Shown here piece after piece: positions 36,746 through 45,630 of a stretch of DNA of 64,000 nucleotides. The notes below the pieces were generated by a model. The model was not told where the DNA came from and searched no databases. It saw only the letters and a list, made by a program, of their open reading frames with translations. Positions within the stretch are counted from its first letter, which is position 1; each line of letters starts with the position of its first letter. Source of the stretch: CAYNST01 sp964546435 (GTDB taxonomy: Bacteria > Pseudomonadota > Gammaproteobacteria > Pseudomonadales > Cellvibrionaceae); the NCBI GenBank assembly GCA_964546435.1, contig CAZJKJ010000004.1, positions 1 through 64,000 on the forward strand. Reading direction: 5' to 3'. The translations under genes were made by a program, and so were the position numbers.

Positions 36746-37630
36746 ATGATGACGAAACCAATTTGCCTATCTCTGCTTTTTCTCGCTGCCCTGCTTGTGA
36801 AACCGGATGCAGCCATGGCGCAAGAAGTCCGGCTCTACCAGGTCGAAGTCGTGGTGTTCGAACGCCAGTACCGCAACGACTCCCCCCTGGATGAAAAGTG
36901 GCCGCGCAATATTTCCTTGAGCTACCCGAAAGACACGCTTGCGCTGAGCGAAGTTCAATCCGCCACCGACCCGGTGCAGACACTTGCATCACCGACGAAT
37001 ATTCAGCGTTTGCCGGAGTCCCGGTTCAAGCTGAAAAAGCAACGCAACGCGCTGGAACGCGACAGTCGTCTGCGCGTCCTGTTTCACGGCGCATGGGAGC
37101 AACCCCTGCTGTCCGCAGCAAAAGCGCCGTCCATCGCACTGCAAGGGGGCAATGGCTACGGCGAACATTTTGAGCTTGAAGGCAGCATCAAGTTAAGTGT
37201 CAGTCACTATGTGCATCTGGATACGGATCTGTGGTTTTCTGAATTCGTACCCAACCACGGGCAACAACCCGAATACTGGCTGGTTTTGCCAACGTGGCCT
37301 GACGCAGATCCGGCTTCGGACGATACCGGTACCGGCGGCCTGATGATGGCGGGAACGCCTGCCGGTGATGACGCAGGTGAGAGCAGTAGCGATCCGAACC
37401 GTTACGATGCGAACTATGCCGGTACCGCCAGTCTGGACGCGGAATCCATCAGTCCTCTGGAAGAGTTCTACGACGATCCCCAGAAGGAGTTTCTGAAGTC
37501 TCCGTATTTCATCGAGAATATCGTGACATTTCGCCAAAGCAGGCGCATGCGAAGTACCGAAATCCACTATCTGGATCATCCGCGCCTGGGCATGCTGATC
37601 CGGGTAGATCCGGTGAAGGCGCAGCCATAA
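36746..37630 (+). CDS. csiV: CsiV-family periplasmic protein
   Basis: CsiV was described in Vibrio as a periplasmic protein needed for growth with D-amino acids, binding peptidoglycan. The 294-residue product has a signal peptide (MTKPICLSLLFLAALLVKP...AMA) and the family opening YQVEVVVFERQ. The C-terminus holds the typical LDHPRLGMLIRVDPV. I start at the ATG at 36746 because the signal begins there; a TTG at 36698 is an alternative. It lies just after mfd, which supports the family call. Confidence 0.82.
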   Translation: MMTKPICLSLLFLAALLVKPDAAMAQEVRLYQVEVVVFERQYRNDSPLDEKWPRNISLSYPKDTLALSEVQSATDPVQTLASPTNIQRLPESRFKLKKQRNALERDSRLRVLFHGAWEQPLLSAAKAPSIALQGGNGYGEHFELEGSIKLSVSHYVHLDTDLWFSEFVPNHGQQPEYWLVLPTWPDADPASDDTGTGGLMMAGTPAGDDAGESSSDPNRYDANYAGTASLDAESISPLEEFYDDPQKEFLKSPYFIENIVTFRQSRRMRSTEIHYLDHPRLGMLIRVDPVKAQP

Positions 37631-37759
37631 ACTGCCTTTCGAAAGGAAACCAACGTCGCCCGCGCATTGTCTGACCGGAGCAAGACTGCAAAACCAGACC
37701 AGGATTGTCCGGCCAGAACAAGGCGGAGCGACGCCGGATTGACGGAGCGGGGTACCAGA

Positions 37760-37975
37760 TCAGTCAGTGCAGGCTACGTCATCCGCATGCAAACCTTTAT
37801 CCGTGGTCTGCAGTTCGAACTCCACCTTCTGCCCTTCGCAAAGCGATCGGTAACCGTCGCCACGAATATTCCGGTAATGCACAAAGATATCTTCGTTGGT
37901 TTCGCCCTGGGTGATAAAGCCGTAACCACGCGCATTGTTAAACCACTTAACAGTGCCAATTTCTCGAGAAGCCAT
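37760..37975 (-). CDS. Cold-shock domain protein
   Basis: A 71-residue CspA-family protein that binds single-stranded nucleic acid, with RNP1 as ARGYGFI and RNP2 as DIFVHY. The opening REIGTVKWFNN is typical. A GAGG sits 10 bases before the ATG at 37975. The upstream region is AT-rich and long enough for the extended leader of cold-shock genes, but I cannot identify a cold box. CspA, CspD and similar names are interchangeable here, so no symbol is given. Confidence 0.93.
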   Translation of the reverse strand: MASREIGTVKWFNNARGYGFITQGETNEDIFVHYRNIRGDGYRSLCEGQKVEFELQTTDKGLHADDVACTD

Positions 37976-38593
37976 TTTTTATTAACCTCGTTTCTTCTTT
38001 TAGAGTATCTCGGTCCCAGGATTTTCTTGTACAGCGGTTTCAAAAAGTTCCTGTTCACCCTCTCAATTTTCAACATGCAAACACCAGACAGATCGGTATC
38101 CATCCCGGGCACTTTCACCCGGTTTAAAGGTGGCAACTCAGCAAGCGAGGTTCCGGCCAGCTCACTTAACATGGTTAATGCAAAGAGTTGATAATGCTCG
38201 TTTTATCGTCGGTATCCACAGGCAAAACACCCAGCATGGACGCCGGGTGCGTGAGACATTAAGTCATCCACAGGAAACTGTCTAGGCTGCAACTCAATAT
38301 TGAAAGCGGATTCACGTCAACTTTCTTATGTTTGTTCAGGAGTGTGAACCAGTTTATGTAAGCAAACCGGAAGCTCCTCGAATACGCGTCACGCACTGCG
38401 CCAATCCACGCCCGCACCGCGCACTTGACTTAACGGGTTAACTGCCACGGCTCGCAATGCGTCGGATAAATCACAATAGCGTCGACGCACCCGAATGCAT
38501 GCCGCCGCCGGGCGATCCGTCGTTGACTCGCTGCCAAAAACCCCTAAGATGCGGAGTTCGCCTCCACGCCGCTTCCATTCGCTGTAACAATTT
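37976..38593. other. Intergenic region with DnaA-box-like sites
   Basis: About 620 bases between divergent cspA-type and wzi-like genes. Two sites one base from the DnaA-box consensus occur at 38212-38220 (GTATCCACA) and 38264-38272 (TCATCCACA), in the same orientation. The left half is the probable leader of the cold-shock gene. I see no further gene. Confidence 0.4.
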
Positions 38594-40126
38594 ATGACCA
38601 AACCACGTCTGACATTCGCAGCCACCGCTCGCAGTCTTTTCCCTGTGGCTGTCCTGCCTGCGCCGCTGCGCTGCACGCTCGCCGCATTGCTGATAGCCAC
38701 CGCCGCCCCTTTGGCAGCCAGCCCCTGGATCGATGCGGGGGACGAACAAACCCGCCATCATCTGCAGAATCTTGTCGACAGCGGTGCCATCAATGTGCCG
38801 TTGTCGACCTGGCCTCTGATGTGGAGCGCCGTCAAAAGTCAGCTCGATCCGCTCAAGCCTGCCTATCTCAATCCGTCCCAGCAATGGTCCTACCTCTATT
38901 TGCGCCACGAGCTGCGCAAAGCCATGGAAAAAACGTCTTACGAGAAGCATCTGCACATGAGCAATGCGACCGGGACTATCGGGCAGTTCGGCTCCGATGC
39001 GCGGGACCGGCAGGAGCTGAGCCTGACCATCAATTATCAGGAGCAGAACATCGCCCTGCGTCTGAATCCGAATGTGACACCCGATGCGATGGATGGGCGG
39101 GAGCTGCATCTGGATGGCTCTTTCGCGAGCATTCTGCTGGGCAACTGGGCTTTGGGAATCGGTGCGATTGACCGCTGGTGGGGTCCCGGCTGGGAAAGCA
39201 GCACGATCCTGACGCACGCCGCCCGACCGGTTCCAGGTGTTTTCCTGCAACGCAATCATGCCGCACCGTTCGAAACGCCCCTGCTGAGCTGGCTGGGGCC
39301 ATGGCAGCTGGTGACCTTCATGGGCCAGCTGGAATCGCATCGGGCGGTCGAAAGTCCCTATCTGTGGGGAATGCGACTGAACCTGCGACCTCTGCGTTCA
39401 CTCGAAATCGGCCTGTCTCGCACAGCCATGTGGGGCGGTGAAGGCCGGCCCAATGATCTGGACACCTTCGGCAAACTGTTGGTCGGCAACGACAATCGGG
39501 GTGACGCGGGCATCGATCCGCTGGGTCTTAATGAGCCCGGCAACCAGCTTGCCGGCGTAGACTTGCGCTGGAGCTGGCTGGCGGGCCCGGTAGCAACGGC
39601 ATTTTACGCCCAGCTGACGGGCGAAGACGAAGCCGGCATGGCGCCCTCCCGCCATATCGGCCTGGGTGGTGTCGAGCTGAGCACCATGCTCGGCGAAGTC
39701 AATCTCCGGCTGAGTCTGGAAGGCCAGAATTCGACCGTCAATTTCAATGACTCACAGAAGAAAGCGGCCAATGTTGCTTACGAGCACTCCATTTATCAAT
39801 CGGGATACCGGTATCGCGGCAGGCCGCTGGCCGCCTTCACCGACAATGATTCGGAAGCCACTACCTTGCGGGCACAGTTGTATTTTCGGAGCGGCAACTC
39901 CCTTGAGCTGAGCTATGGCCGGCTCGACATCAATACCGACGGGAGCGGCCAGAATGTTTTTGGTCCCGGCCGGGTGAAAACAGACCGGATATCGGTGGAA
40001 TTTTCGATACCCGTTTCGAAGAAAACAGCGATCCAGATCGGTTTGAATCATTTCAGCGAGCCCGTCGAGTTTGCCGATCAGATCATCGAATCCAGCGCTT
40101 CTCTGGATGCCTTCTTGTACTGGTGA
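38594..40126 (+). CDS. Wzi-like capsule assembly outer-membrane protein
   Basis: A 510-residue outer-membrane barrel protein of the capsule-assembly Wzi family, which holds capsular polysaccharide on the cell surface. It has a signal region ending near residue 42 (PLAASPW), a helical N-terminal part, the family stretch DRWWGPGWESSTILTHAARP, and alternating beta strands ending in the aromatic LDAFLYW. It lies 126 bases before a Wza-like exporter gene. No capsule glycosyltransferase, Wzy or Wzc gene is adjacent. Confidence 0.85.
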   Translation: MTKPRLTFAATARSLFPVAVLPAPLRCTLAALLIATAAPLAASPWIDAGDEQTRHHLQNLVDSGAINVPLSTWPLMWSAVKSQLDPLKPAYLNPSQQWSYLYLRHELRKAMEKTSYEKHLHMSNATGTIGQFGSDARDRQELSLTINYQEQNIALRLNPNVTPDAMDGRELHLDGSFASILLGNWALGIGAIDRWWGPGWESSTILTHAARPVPGVFLQRNHAAPFETPLLSWLGPWQLVTFMGQLESHRAVESPYLWGMRLNLRPLRSLEIGLSRTAMWGGEGRPNDLDTFGKLLVGNDNRGDAGIDPLGLNEPGNQLAGVDLRWSWLAGPVATAFYAQLTGEDEAGMAPSRHIGLGGVELSTMLGEVNLRLSLEGQNSTVNFNDSQKKAANVAYEHSIYQSGYRYRGRPLAAFTDNDSEATTLRAQLYFRSGNSLELSYGRLDINTDGSGQNVFGPGRVKTDRISVEFSIPVSKKTAIQIGLNHFSEPVEFADQIIESSASLDAFLYW

Positions 40127-40252
40127 ACCCCCTTCGTACACAATGCCCCATTTGCTCAGGCACGCCACCTTGCGAGCCTTAAATAATCCGGTCTCACTGC
40201 CTTTCACTCTGACAGAGCCGTGTTGATACCAGTAATCCATTCCAGGACTCGA

Positions 40253-42778
40253 ATGACTAGCTGCGGTTATATGAAATCCATCACCAACACCCTTGCCAAC
40301 ATCGCTCTTGCCAACCTTGCTCTGGCCGTCTTTGTACTCGTTTCGATCCCGCGGACACACGCCCAGAATTTTATGCCAACCCCCGCGCAGATCCAGCAGT
40401 TCAAAAGCCTTCCGCCGGCACAGCAGAAACAGCTGGCAGAGTCTGTCGGCATTAACCTGGACAGCGTTGATCTGAGCGGTGCCATGGGGCAGACTTCGGG
40501 ACAGCCGATGATCAGCGAGCCGCTTTCTGCAGGCCCGGGTCCGATGGACCTGCAAACCGGCATGTTCGACGCCAGCACACTGGAGCAATTTGAAGACGAG
40601 CAGTCCTGGCTCGAAGAGGTACCCGCCGACGATGGGCTCCTGCCGTTGTTCGGGCGCGATATTTTCAAACCCAATCGACGCATGTTCCGCCCCGCCATCG
40701 ATATCCCCATTCCGGCCGACTACGTCCTTGGCCCCGGCGATACTCTGGTTGTCCAGCTGTACGGAAAGGAAAATGCCAGCCACTCCCTGGTGGTCAACCG
40801 GGAAGGCCAGATCCAGTTTCCCCAGATCGGGCCGGTCAATCTTGCCGGCGTGTCTTTCAGTCAGGCTCAGAAAGTCATTGCCGATATTGTCAACGAACAG
40901 ATGATCGGCGTGCGGGCTTCGGTAACCATGGGGGCATTGCGCACTATCCGGGTATTTGTTCTGGGTGAAGTTGAGCGTCCCGGTTCCTTTACCGTGGGCT
41001 CTTTATCCACCATGACCAACGCCCTGTTTGAGAGTGGTGGCGTCACCGAAGTCGGTTCGCTTCGCAATGTGCAGCTGAAACGCAACGGCAAACTGGTTAC
41101 GACGCTGGACATTTATGACCTGCTGCTGCGCGGGGATACCTCCGGAGACGCCCGCCTGTTGCCAGGGGACGTCATATTTGTGCCCCCCGTCGGAAAAACC
41201 GTCGGCATTACCGGAGAAGTAAAGCGTCCCGCCACTTACGAAATCAAGAATACCGCCACTGCACAGACATTAATCGACCTGGCCGGCGGGCTTAAAAATA
41301 CGGCACACCTGCCAGTATCCTATTTGATCAGGCTTGATGATGCGGGCGAGAAGACGCTGATCAACATCGATTTGTCCGAAGCACCGGGAATGAATTACCG
41401 ACTCAAGGACGGCGATACCCTGTCCATTGCGTCTACCCTGGATTTCGTCAATAACCAGATCACGCTGTCCGGCCACATCAAACGTGAGGGCGAACGCTCC
41501 TGGAAGCCCGGTTTGCGCTTCAGCGATGTCCTGCCCTCCGCCTTCGAGCTGCTGCCCAACCCGGATATCGATGTAGCCGTCATCCAGCGTTTCGACGCTT
41601 CCACCCGACGGGTCGAAGTCATTCTGTTTTCTCCCGTCGATGCGTGGGACGCCCCCAGATCTGCCGCCGACCCGCTGCTGCATGGCAACGACGTCATCCA
41701 GATTTTCAATTATGAGGATCCGCGCGCAGAGCAACTGGCAGAAGTGGTATCGCAACTGGAATCCCAGGCACGGTACAACGAGCGCCAGAAGGTCGTGACC
41801 ATCACCGGCAGTGTCCGCTTTCCCGGCACTTATCCACTGTCGGATGGCATGACCACCCGGCAATTAATCCAGCTGGCCGGCGGCTTGTCTGAAAGCGCTT
41901 TTGGTATCAATGGCGAGGTAACCCGTTACGACATTGATGAAAACCGCCAGCGCGTGGTCATGCATATCAATGTGGATTTGACCGAAGCGCCCATCGAGCT
42001 CTTCCCGGGGGATTCTTTGCAGGTCAAGCAGGTTCCTCTGTGGAAGAAAAAGGAAACCGTCGAGCTCATTGGCGAGGTCATGTTCCCTGGCACCTATACC
42101 ATTCTCCCTGGCGAAACCTTTCTGGATGTTCTGACCCGTGCCGGCGGACTGACCCCCCACGCCTATCCTCTGGGTGCGGTTTTCTCCCGCAAAGATCTGC
42201 GTGACCTGGAGCAGCAGCGTCTCACCGAGCTGAAGAGCAAACTGCAAAGCGACCTGGCGTCAGCCACGGTCACCGAAACTGGCGGGAGGGCCAACCTGAA
42301 TCCTCAGGAAGCCGAGATGTTGCTGAAGAATCTGGATGCAGTCAGCCCCCAGGGAAGGATGGTGATCGATCTGCCGGCCATCATGCATAATCCCGATTCC
42401 AACGACTTCCAGATGGAAGACGGCGACCAGGTAACCATTCCTCGATACAAACCGTCCGTGACGGTACTCGGAGAGGTCCAGCATCCGACGTCGCACTTCT
42501 TCGACAAGGCTCTGACCGCATTCGAGTACATCGAGAATTCCGGCGGTTACAAACAGCACGCCGATACATCGCGGATCTATATCGTCAAAGCCAATGGTCG
42601 CGTATTCCAGCCGGAAAATTCGGCCTGGTTCCGGGCTTCCAAAGACAGCATCCAGCCCGGCGACACCATTGTCGTGCCACTGGATACCGATCGGGTTGAC
42701 AAGCTCTCGTTATGGACAGAAGTGACGCAGATCATTTATCAGACTGCGCTGGGCGTTGCAGCACTCAATAACCTGTAA
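40253..42778 (+). CDS. Wza-like polysaccharide export protein with multiple SLBB domains
   Basis: An outer-membrane polysaccharide secretin-like protein of about 841 residues. It has a signal peptide (about residues 7-38), a Poly_export/Wza motif (YVLGPGDTLVVQLYGKENAS), and then several SLBB beta-grasp repeats, each opening with a version of ITGEVKRPATY, ITGSVRFPGTY, LIGEVMFPGTY or VLGEVQHPTSH. It ends with a hydrophobic segment (VTQIIYQTALGVAALNNL). I chose the ATG at 40253 for its AGGA; GTG at 40220 and ATG at 40271 are also in frame. It pairs with the Wzi-like gene just upstream. Confidence 0.88.
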   Translation: MTSCGYMKSITNTLANIALANLALAVFVLVSIPRTHAQNFMPTPAQIQQFKSLPPAQQKQLAESVGINLDSVDLSGAMGQTSGQPMISEPLSAGPGPMDLQTGMFDASTLEQFEDEQSWLEEVPADDGLLPLFGRDIFKPNRRMFRPAIDIPIPADYVLGPGDTLVVQLYGKENASHSLVVNREGQIQFPQIGPVNLAGVSFSQAQKVIADIVNEQMIGVRASVTMGALRTIRVFVLGEVERPGSFTVGSLSTMTNALFESGGVTEVGSLRNVQLKRNGKLVTTLDIYDLLLRGDTSGDARLLPGDVIFVPPVGKTVGITGEVKRPATYEIKNTATAQTLIDLAGGLKNTAHLPVSYLIRLDDAGEKTLINIDLSEAPGMNYRLKDGDTLSIASTLDFVNNQITLSGHIKREGERSWKPGLRFSDVLPSAFELLPNPDIDVAVIQRFDASTRRVEVILFSPVDAWDAPRSAADPLLHGNDVIQIFNYEDPRAEQLAEVVSQLESQARYNERQKVVTITGSVRFPGTYPLSDGMTTRQLIQLAGGLSESAFGINGEVTRYDIDENRQRVVMHINVDLTEAPIELFPGDSLQVKQVPLWKKKETVELIGEVMFPGTYTILPGETFLDVLTRAGGLTPHAYPLGAVFSRKDLRDLEQQRLTELKSKLQSDLASATVTETGGRANLNPQEAEMLLKNLDAVSPQGRMVIDLPAIMHNPDSNDFQMEDGDQVTIPRYKPSVTVLGEVQHPTSHFFDKALTAFEYIENSGGYKQHADTSRIYIVKANGRVFQPENSAWFRASKDSIQPGDTIVVPLDTDRVDKLSLWTEVTQIIYQTALGVAALNNL

Positions 42779-42830
42779 ACAGACCCAGGCAGAGTGTTGG
42801 AAACGTTTTTGAGGCCAAAGGGACTGGCCT

Positions 42831-43301
42831 CTAACCTGCTCTTCCTGCCGCAAGTTTCACAACACGCTGGTCCATAGCTGCAAACTCTGTCTGCCCGGCG
42901 GGGCTATCGCCAAGCACCGTCAGCACGATTTCGTGCAAATTCAGGTCGCGTGCCGAGGCAAACGCATACAGATGCATGACCGCCTCAACCGGGTCACCAC
43001 AGACTGCCTGCGCCAGAAATGACAGGTCCGCACTCATGCCACCCGCAAACCGCACTCTTGCACCCTGGGGAAACAACAGGCACAGGTCGTGATACAGATA
43101 GGCGACGGCCTCCCTTTCGCCTTTTGTATCTTCCGAGGCAAGACAACACAACAATTTGCCCACCAGCTCCAGACAACCGGCCTGGCGGGAGGCCAGCAGC
43201 ACGGCTGACATCTCACCTCTGCAAAGATTGCGATCATTCCAGTCATTCAACTCAGCCGCTCGCGTGTGCCGTGCGGCAATGGCTTTTACTACTCCGAACA
43301 T
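42831..43301 (-). CDS. Hypothetical protein, 156 residues
   Basis: I do not recognise this protein. It is soluble and mostly helical with several cysteines (LCCLASED, YHDLCLLF, AVCGDP) and no signal peptide or clear motif. The ATG at 43301 has AGGAG about 10 bases upstream, supporting it as a real gene. It is convergent with the SLBB exporter across 52 bases and may belong to the adjacent accessory patch. Confidence 0.55.
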   Translation of the reverse strand: MFGVVKAIAARHTRAAELNDWNDRNLCRGEMSAVLLASRQAGCLELVGKLLCCLASEDTKGEREAVAYLYHDLCLLFPQGARVRFAGGMSADLSFLAQAVCGDPVEAVMHLYAFASARDLNLHEIVLTVLGDSPAGQTEFAAMDQRVVKLAAGRAG

Positions 43302-43307
43302 AATCAA

Positions 43308-43658
43308 CCTCTCCTGCTTCTTGTCAGGATAGTTGACACAAATGAATTTGACGACATTCTGCTATTCCAAAGCCCACTCGATCCGATATTCGGTCGCGCC
43401 GGCTGTCTTCACCCAACGTGCAGGAATTACCAATAAAAAACGTTGCAAAAGCATAAGAAGCTCTCTCAAAATCCTAAAACTTCAAAATTTCGGCATTGAT
43501 TCGAAAGGATTTTTCGCCGATTCGGAGACCGGTTTTCGTCGCTCTCTCTGGATACTCATCCAGTGCCGCTCGTCGCGCCTCGACTGCAGACCCGCGCCCT
43601 ACTCCATCCAGGGGATGACCCGCTCAGGTTGGTAGGGTGACCAAAGATAGCAATCCTC
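43308..43658. other. Degenerate accessory DNA before hicA
   Basis: About 350 bases that look lower in GC than their surroundings, with no recognisable gene. A plus-strand frame at 43333-43635 has no family features. Together with 44473-45081 it frames the hicAB locus and looks like remnant accessory DNA. Confidence 0.4.
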
Positions 43659-43686
43659 TTGCATCTGGGGTTATTGGGGTTATAAT
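43659..43686 (+). promoter_or_regulatory. Sigma70-type promoter of hicAB
   Basis: A consensus TATAAT at 43681-43686 is preceded by TTGCAT at 43659-43664 with a 16-base spacer. Transcription would start near 43692, about 25 bases before the hicA start, leaving just enough leader for the AAGGA at 43705-43709. Confidence 0.65.
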
Positions 43687-43716
43687 CGCATAAGCCAACA
43701 ACGCAAGGACCTAACA

Positions 43717-43899
43717 ATCAACTCGCGAAAGTTGCTAGACACACTCGAAGCGGATGGCTGGAAAGTAGTCAGGGTGAAAGGAAGTCATCATCACCTGAAG
43801 CATAAGACGAAACCCGGGACGATTACTGTGCCCCATCCGAAGAAGGACTTACCAAAAGGCACCGTCAACAACATTCTAAAATCAGCGGGTCTCAAGTAG
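43717..43899 (+). CDS. hicA: HicA-type mRNA interferase toxin with a non-canonical AUC start
   Basis: HicA is a small double-stranded-RNA-binding-fold ribonuclease toxin that cleaves mRNA. The 60-residue product has the family pattern: NSRKLLDTLEADGW, then VVRVKGSHHHLKHK with the catalytic histidine, then the basic end TVNNILKSAGLK. Where ATG is expected there is ATC at 43717. An AAGGA is 7 bases upstream at ideal spacing, and no in-frame ATG or GTG precedes it. A TTG at 43732 would drop five residues. Either AUC is used as a weak start, or the toxin is mutated. It precedes hicB by 39 bases. Confidence 0.7.
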   Translation: MNSRKLLDTLEADGWKVVRVKGSHHHLKHKTKPGTITVPHPKKDLPKGTVNNILKSAGLK

Positions 43900-43938
43900 A
43901 CCCCATCGATTTTCCAATAGGTCAAACAGAGGCGAATT

Positions 43939-44472
43939 ATGTACCACTACCCTATAGCCATAGAGCCTGGCGATGCAAAGCGCGCGTATGGCGTGACGTT
44001 TCCCGACATTCCAGGTTGCTTCTCCGCTGGGGACACAATCGATGAAGCCATGATCATGGCTCGCGAAGCTTTGGAGGGACATCTCGAATGCTTGGCAGAG
44101 GATGGACAAGAGCCTCCGAAGCCCCGCGATCTGAGTGATTACGTCAGCAAAGATGAGTTCAAAGGCTACACCTGGGCGCTCGTATCGATTGATCCGTTTC
44201 CATATATGGGAAAGTCACAGAAGGTCAACGTCACTATGCCGGGCTTTCTGCTCAAGAAGATCGAAGCGTTCGTTCAGACGCACCCTGAATACAAGGACCG
44301 CAGCCGATTTTTGCAGACTGCAGCGGTAAGGTTTATCGATGAAACGGAGTTGGGAACGTCCGAGACGACATATCGCAATACATCGAATCGATCCACCCGA
44401 CATACGAAGCCTCCTACACGAATGTATGTTTCCGTTCGCGAGGCCGCCGCTTCAAAAAAAGTAAAGCAATAG
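43939..44472 (+). CDS. hicB: HicB-type antitoxin with an extended C-terminus
   Basis: HicB neutralises HicA and represses its own operon. The 177-residue protein has the HicB N-terminal fold (YGVTFPDIPGCFSAGDTIDEAM, about residues 17-38) and a DNA-binding ribbon-helix-helix-like part (KVNVTMPGFLLKKIEAFV to SRFLQTAAVRF, about 94-130). The last 45 residues are serine/threonine- and arginine-rich and do not resemble the family, which usually ends near residue 135. A frameshift near the native end or a fused tail would explain this. Confidence 0.82.
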   Translation: MYHYPIAIEPGDAKRAYGVTFPDIPGCFSAGDTIDEAMIMAREALEGHLECLAEDGQEPPKPRDLSDYVSKDEFKGYTWALVSIDPFPYMGKSQKVNVTMPGFLLKKIEAFVQTHPEYKDRSRFLQTAAVRFIDETELGTSETTYRNTSNRSTRHTKPPTRMYVSVREAAASKKVKQ

Positions 44473-45081
44473 AACTTGGCCTGAAAGACAAGTCCCTCCT
44501 CCTCCCCGAATTCCAATGCATTTGTTACAGTCTGCGTGGTCGCAAATGGCCAGGGAGGGGTGGAGCTCGTCATTCGCTGAGAGTAGTGTCATATGATGCC
44601 GACCGCCATTCAAGATGCGTCTTGGAGCGCGAGGACATATCGGAGATTCATTACGAGTTCTCTTGTCGATTCCACATAGGTTTGATGCCGGCAGCATAAA
44701 TCGACGCATTCGATAGTTCCACGCTTCTGCGGGCATATCTAGCCAGTCATGAAACCATGGAGGAACACCAGGACAATGCAACTTTGAAAGCGCCGAAATA
44801 CGAGCGCCATTGCCGGTTGCCTTAGTGCAAAGTGACTGTGGATTTACGACGGGCATGAGCAAAAACGCCCGTTGCCGTCAACGCAGGCCTGTCACCTTCG
44901 AGTGCGGCACTGACCAACATTGATTGGGAAACAGATTTCCCCTCGGAGCTAAAAAACATTGCGGACGAGGCAGATGATGATTAGAATGCGCCCCGTCGTT
45001 TGGCAAAAATACGGAAAAAAGTATTTTTCAACATCGCCAAACATCGGAGAAAGTTTTTTAGAACAGGATGTTAGATCATTT
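44473..45081. other. Degraded accessory DNA between hicB and tRNA-Val
   Basis: About 600 bases without an intact gene. One plus-strand frame without any ATG, GTG or TTG, between a TGA at 44856-44858 and a TAG at 44982-44984, reads like the acidic end of a small protein (IDWETDFPSELKNIADEADD). It may be a gene remnant. Its location beside a tRNA gene fits decay of inserted DNA, though I see no integrase or attachment-site duplication. Confidence 0.4.
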
Positions 45082-45158
45082 AGGACCGTAGCTCAGTTGG
45101 TTAGAGCACTACCTTGACATGGTAGGGGTCAGCGGTTCGAGTCCGCTCGGTCCTACCA
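45082..45158 (+). tRNA. tRNA-Val (anticodon GAC)
   Basis: A 77-base cloverleaf with acceptor stem AGGACCG/CGGTCCT, D-arm GCTC/GAGC, anticodon loop TTGACAT (anticodon GAC), T-arm AGCGG-TTCGAGT-CCGCT, and an encoded CCA at 45156-45158. It precedes tRNA-Asn by about 180 bases on the same strand. Confidence 0.96.
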
Positions 45159-45281
45159 ACTTTGGTTAATTAAAGACTTTGGTTGGTAAAGAGGGAAAGG
45201 TCTTTCGAAGACCTGTAATACAGCGCCGGAAGTTAGCGTGATTCGGGTAAAAAATTCAGCATATTCAAATATTTGCAAGGG

Positions 45282-45310
45282 TTGACATACCGGATCGCAA
45301 GAACTAACAT
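45282..45310 (+). promoter_or_regulatory. Strong sigma70 promoter of tRNA-Asn
   Basis: TTGACA at 45282-45287 and TAACAT at 45305-45310 are separated by exactly 17 bases and lie 30 bases before tRNA-Asn. The GC-rich stretch just after the -10 (GCGCCA) resembles the discriminators of stringently controlled stable-RNA promoters. tRNA-Asn therefore has its own promoter and does not depend on tRNA-Val. Confidence 0.8.
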
Positions 45311-45340
45311 ACGCGCCACACCGAGCAAAACCCGTTTTAT

Positions 45341-45416
45341 TCCGCCTTAGCTCAGTCGGTAGAGCAAATGACTGTTAATCATTGGGTCGCTGGTTCGAGC
45401 CCAGCAGGCGGAGCCA
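45341..45416 (+). tRNA. tRNA-Asn (anticodon GTT)
   Basis: A 76-base cloverleaf with acceptor stem TCCGCCT/AGGCGGA, discriminator G, anticodon loop CTGTTAA (anticodon GTT), T-arm GCTGG-TTCGAGC-CCAGC and an encoded CCA at 45414-45416. An intrinsic terminator follows. Confidence 0.97.
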
Positions 45417-45437
45417 AATTCAAGCACTAAATTCAAG

Positions 45438-45469
45438 GGGTTGGAGCAGTTGCTCCGGCCCTTTTTTTT
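45438..45469 (+). terminator. Intrinsic terminator after tRNA-Asn
   Basis: A hairpin GGGTTGGAGCA/TGCTCCGGCCC (stem with a small internal mismatch) is followed by eight T residues at 45462-45469. It lies 22 bases after tRNA-Asn and separates it from galE. Confidence 0.85.
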
Positions 45470-45630
45470 GCTTCTGAATTGACAGCCACCTGATTTGCCC
45501 CTCTTTGGTCCGCTGCGCAGACGGCGCGGCTACGCACCGCCCTTTCAAGCCTCGACCGATACCTGACGAAAGGGGTGTTCCGGTATCCGATAAGCGCTAG
45601 AATTCGACAAATTTTACGGGAGCGGTTTAG

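Noticed and set aside
37667..37730. Two similar segments after csiV (ATTGTC...GA.CAAG)
   Set aside because: Agreement is only about 17 of 24 bases over one repeat; too weak to call a repeat.
44452..44862. A 136-codon minus-strand frame in the accessory patch
   Set aside because: No motif, poor start context and unusual composition; overlaps the hicB end. Not supported as a gene.
45159..45281. Hairpin AGGTCTT/AAGACCT between tRNA-Val and tRNA-Asn as a terminator
   Set aside because: No U tract follows, so it may be a processing or spurious hairpin and is not called.
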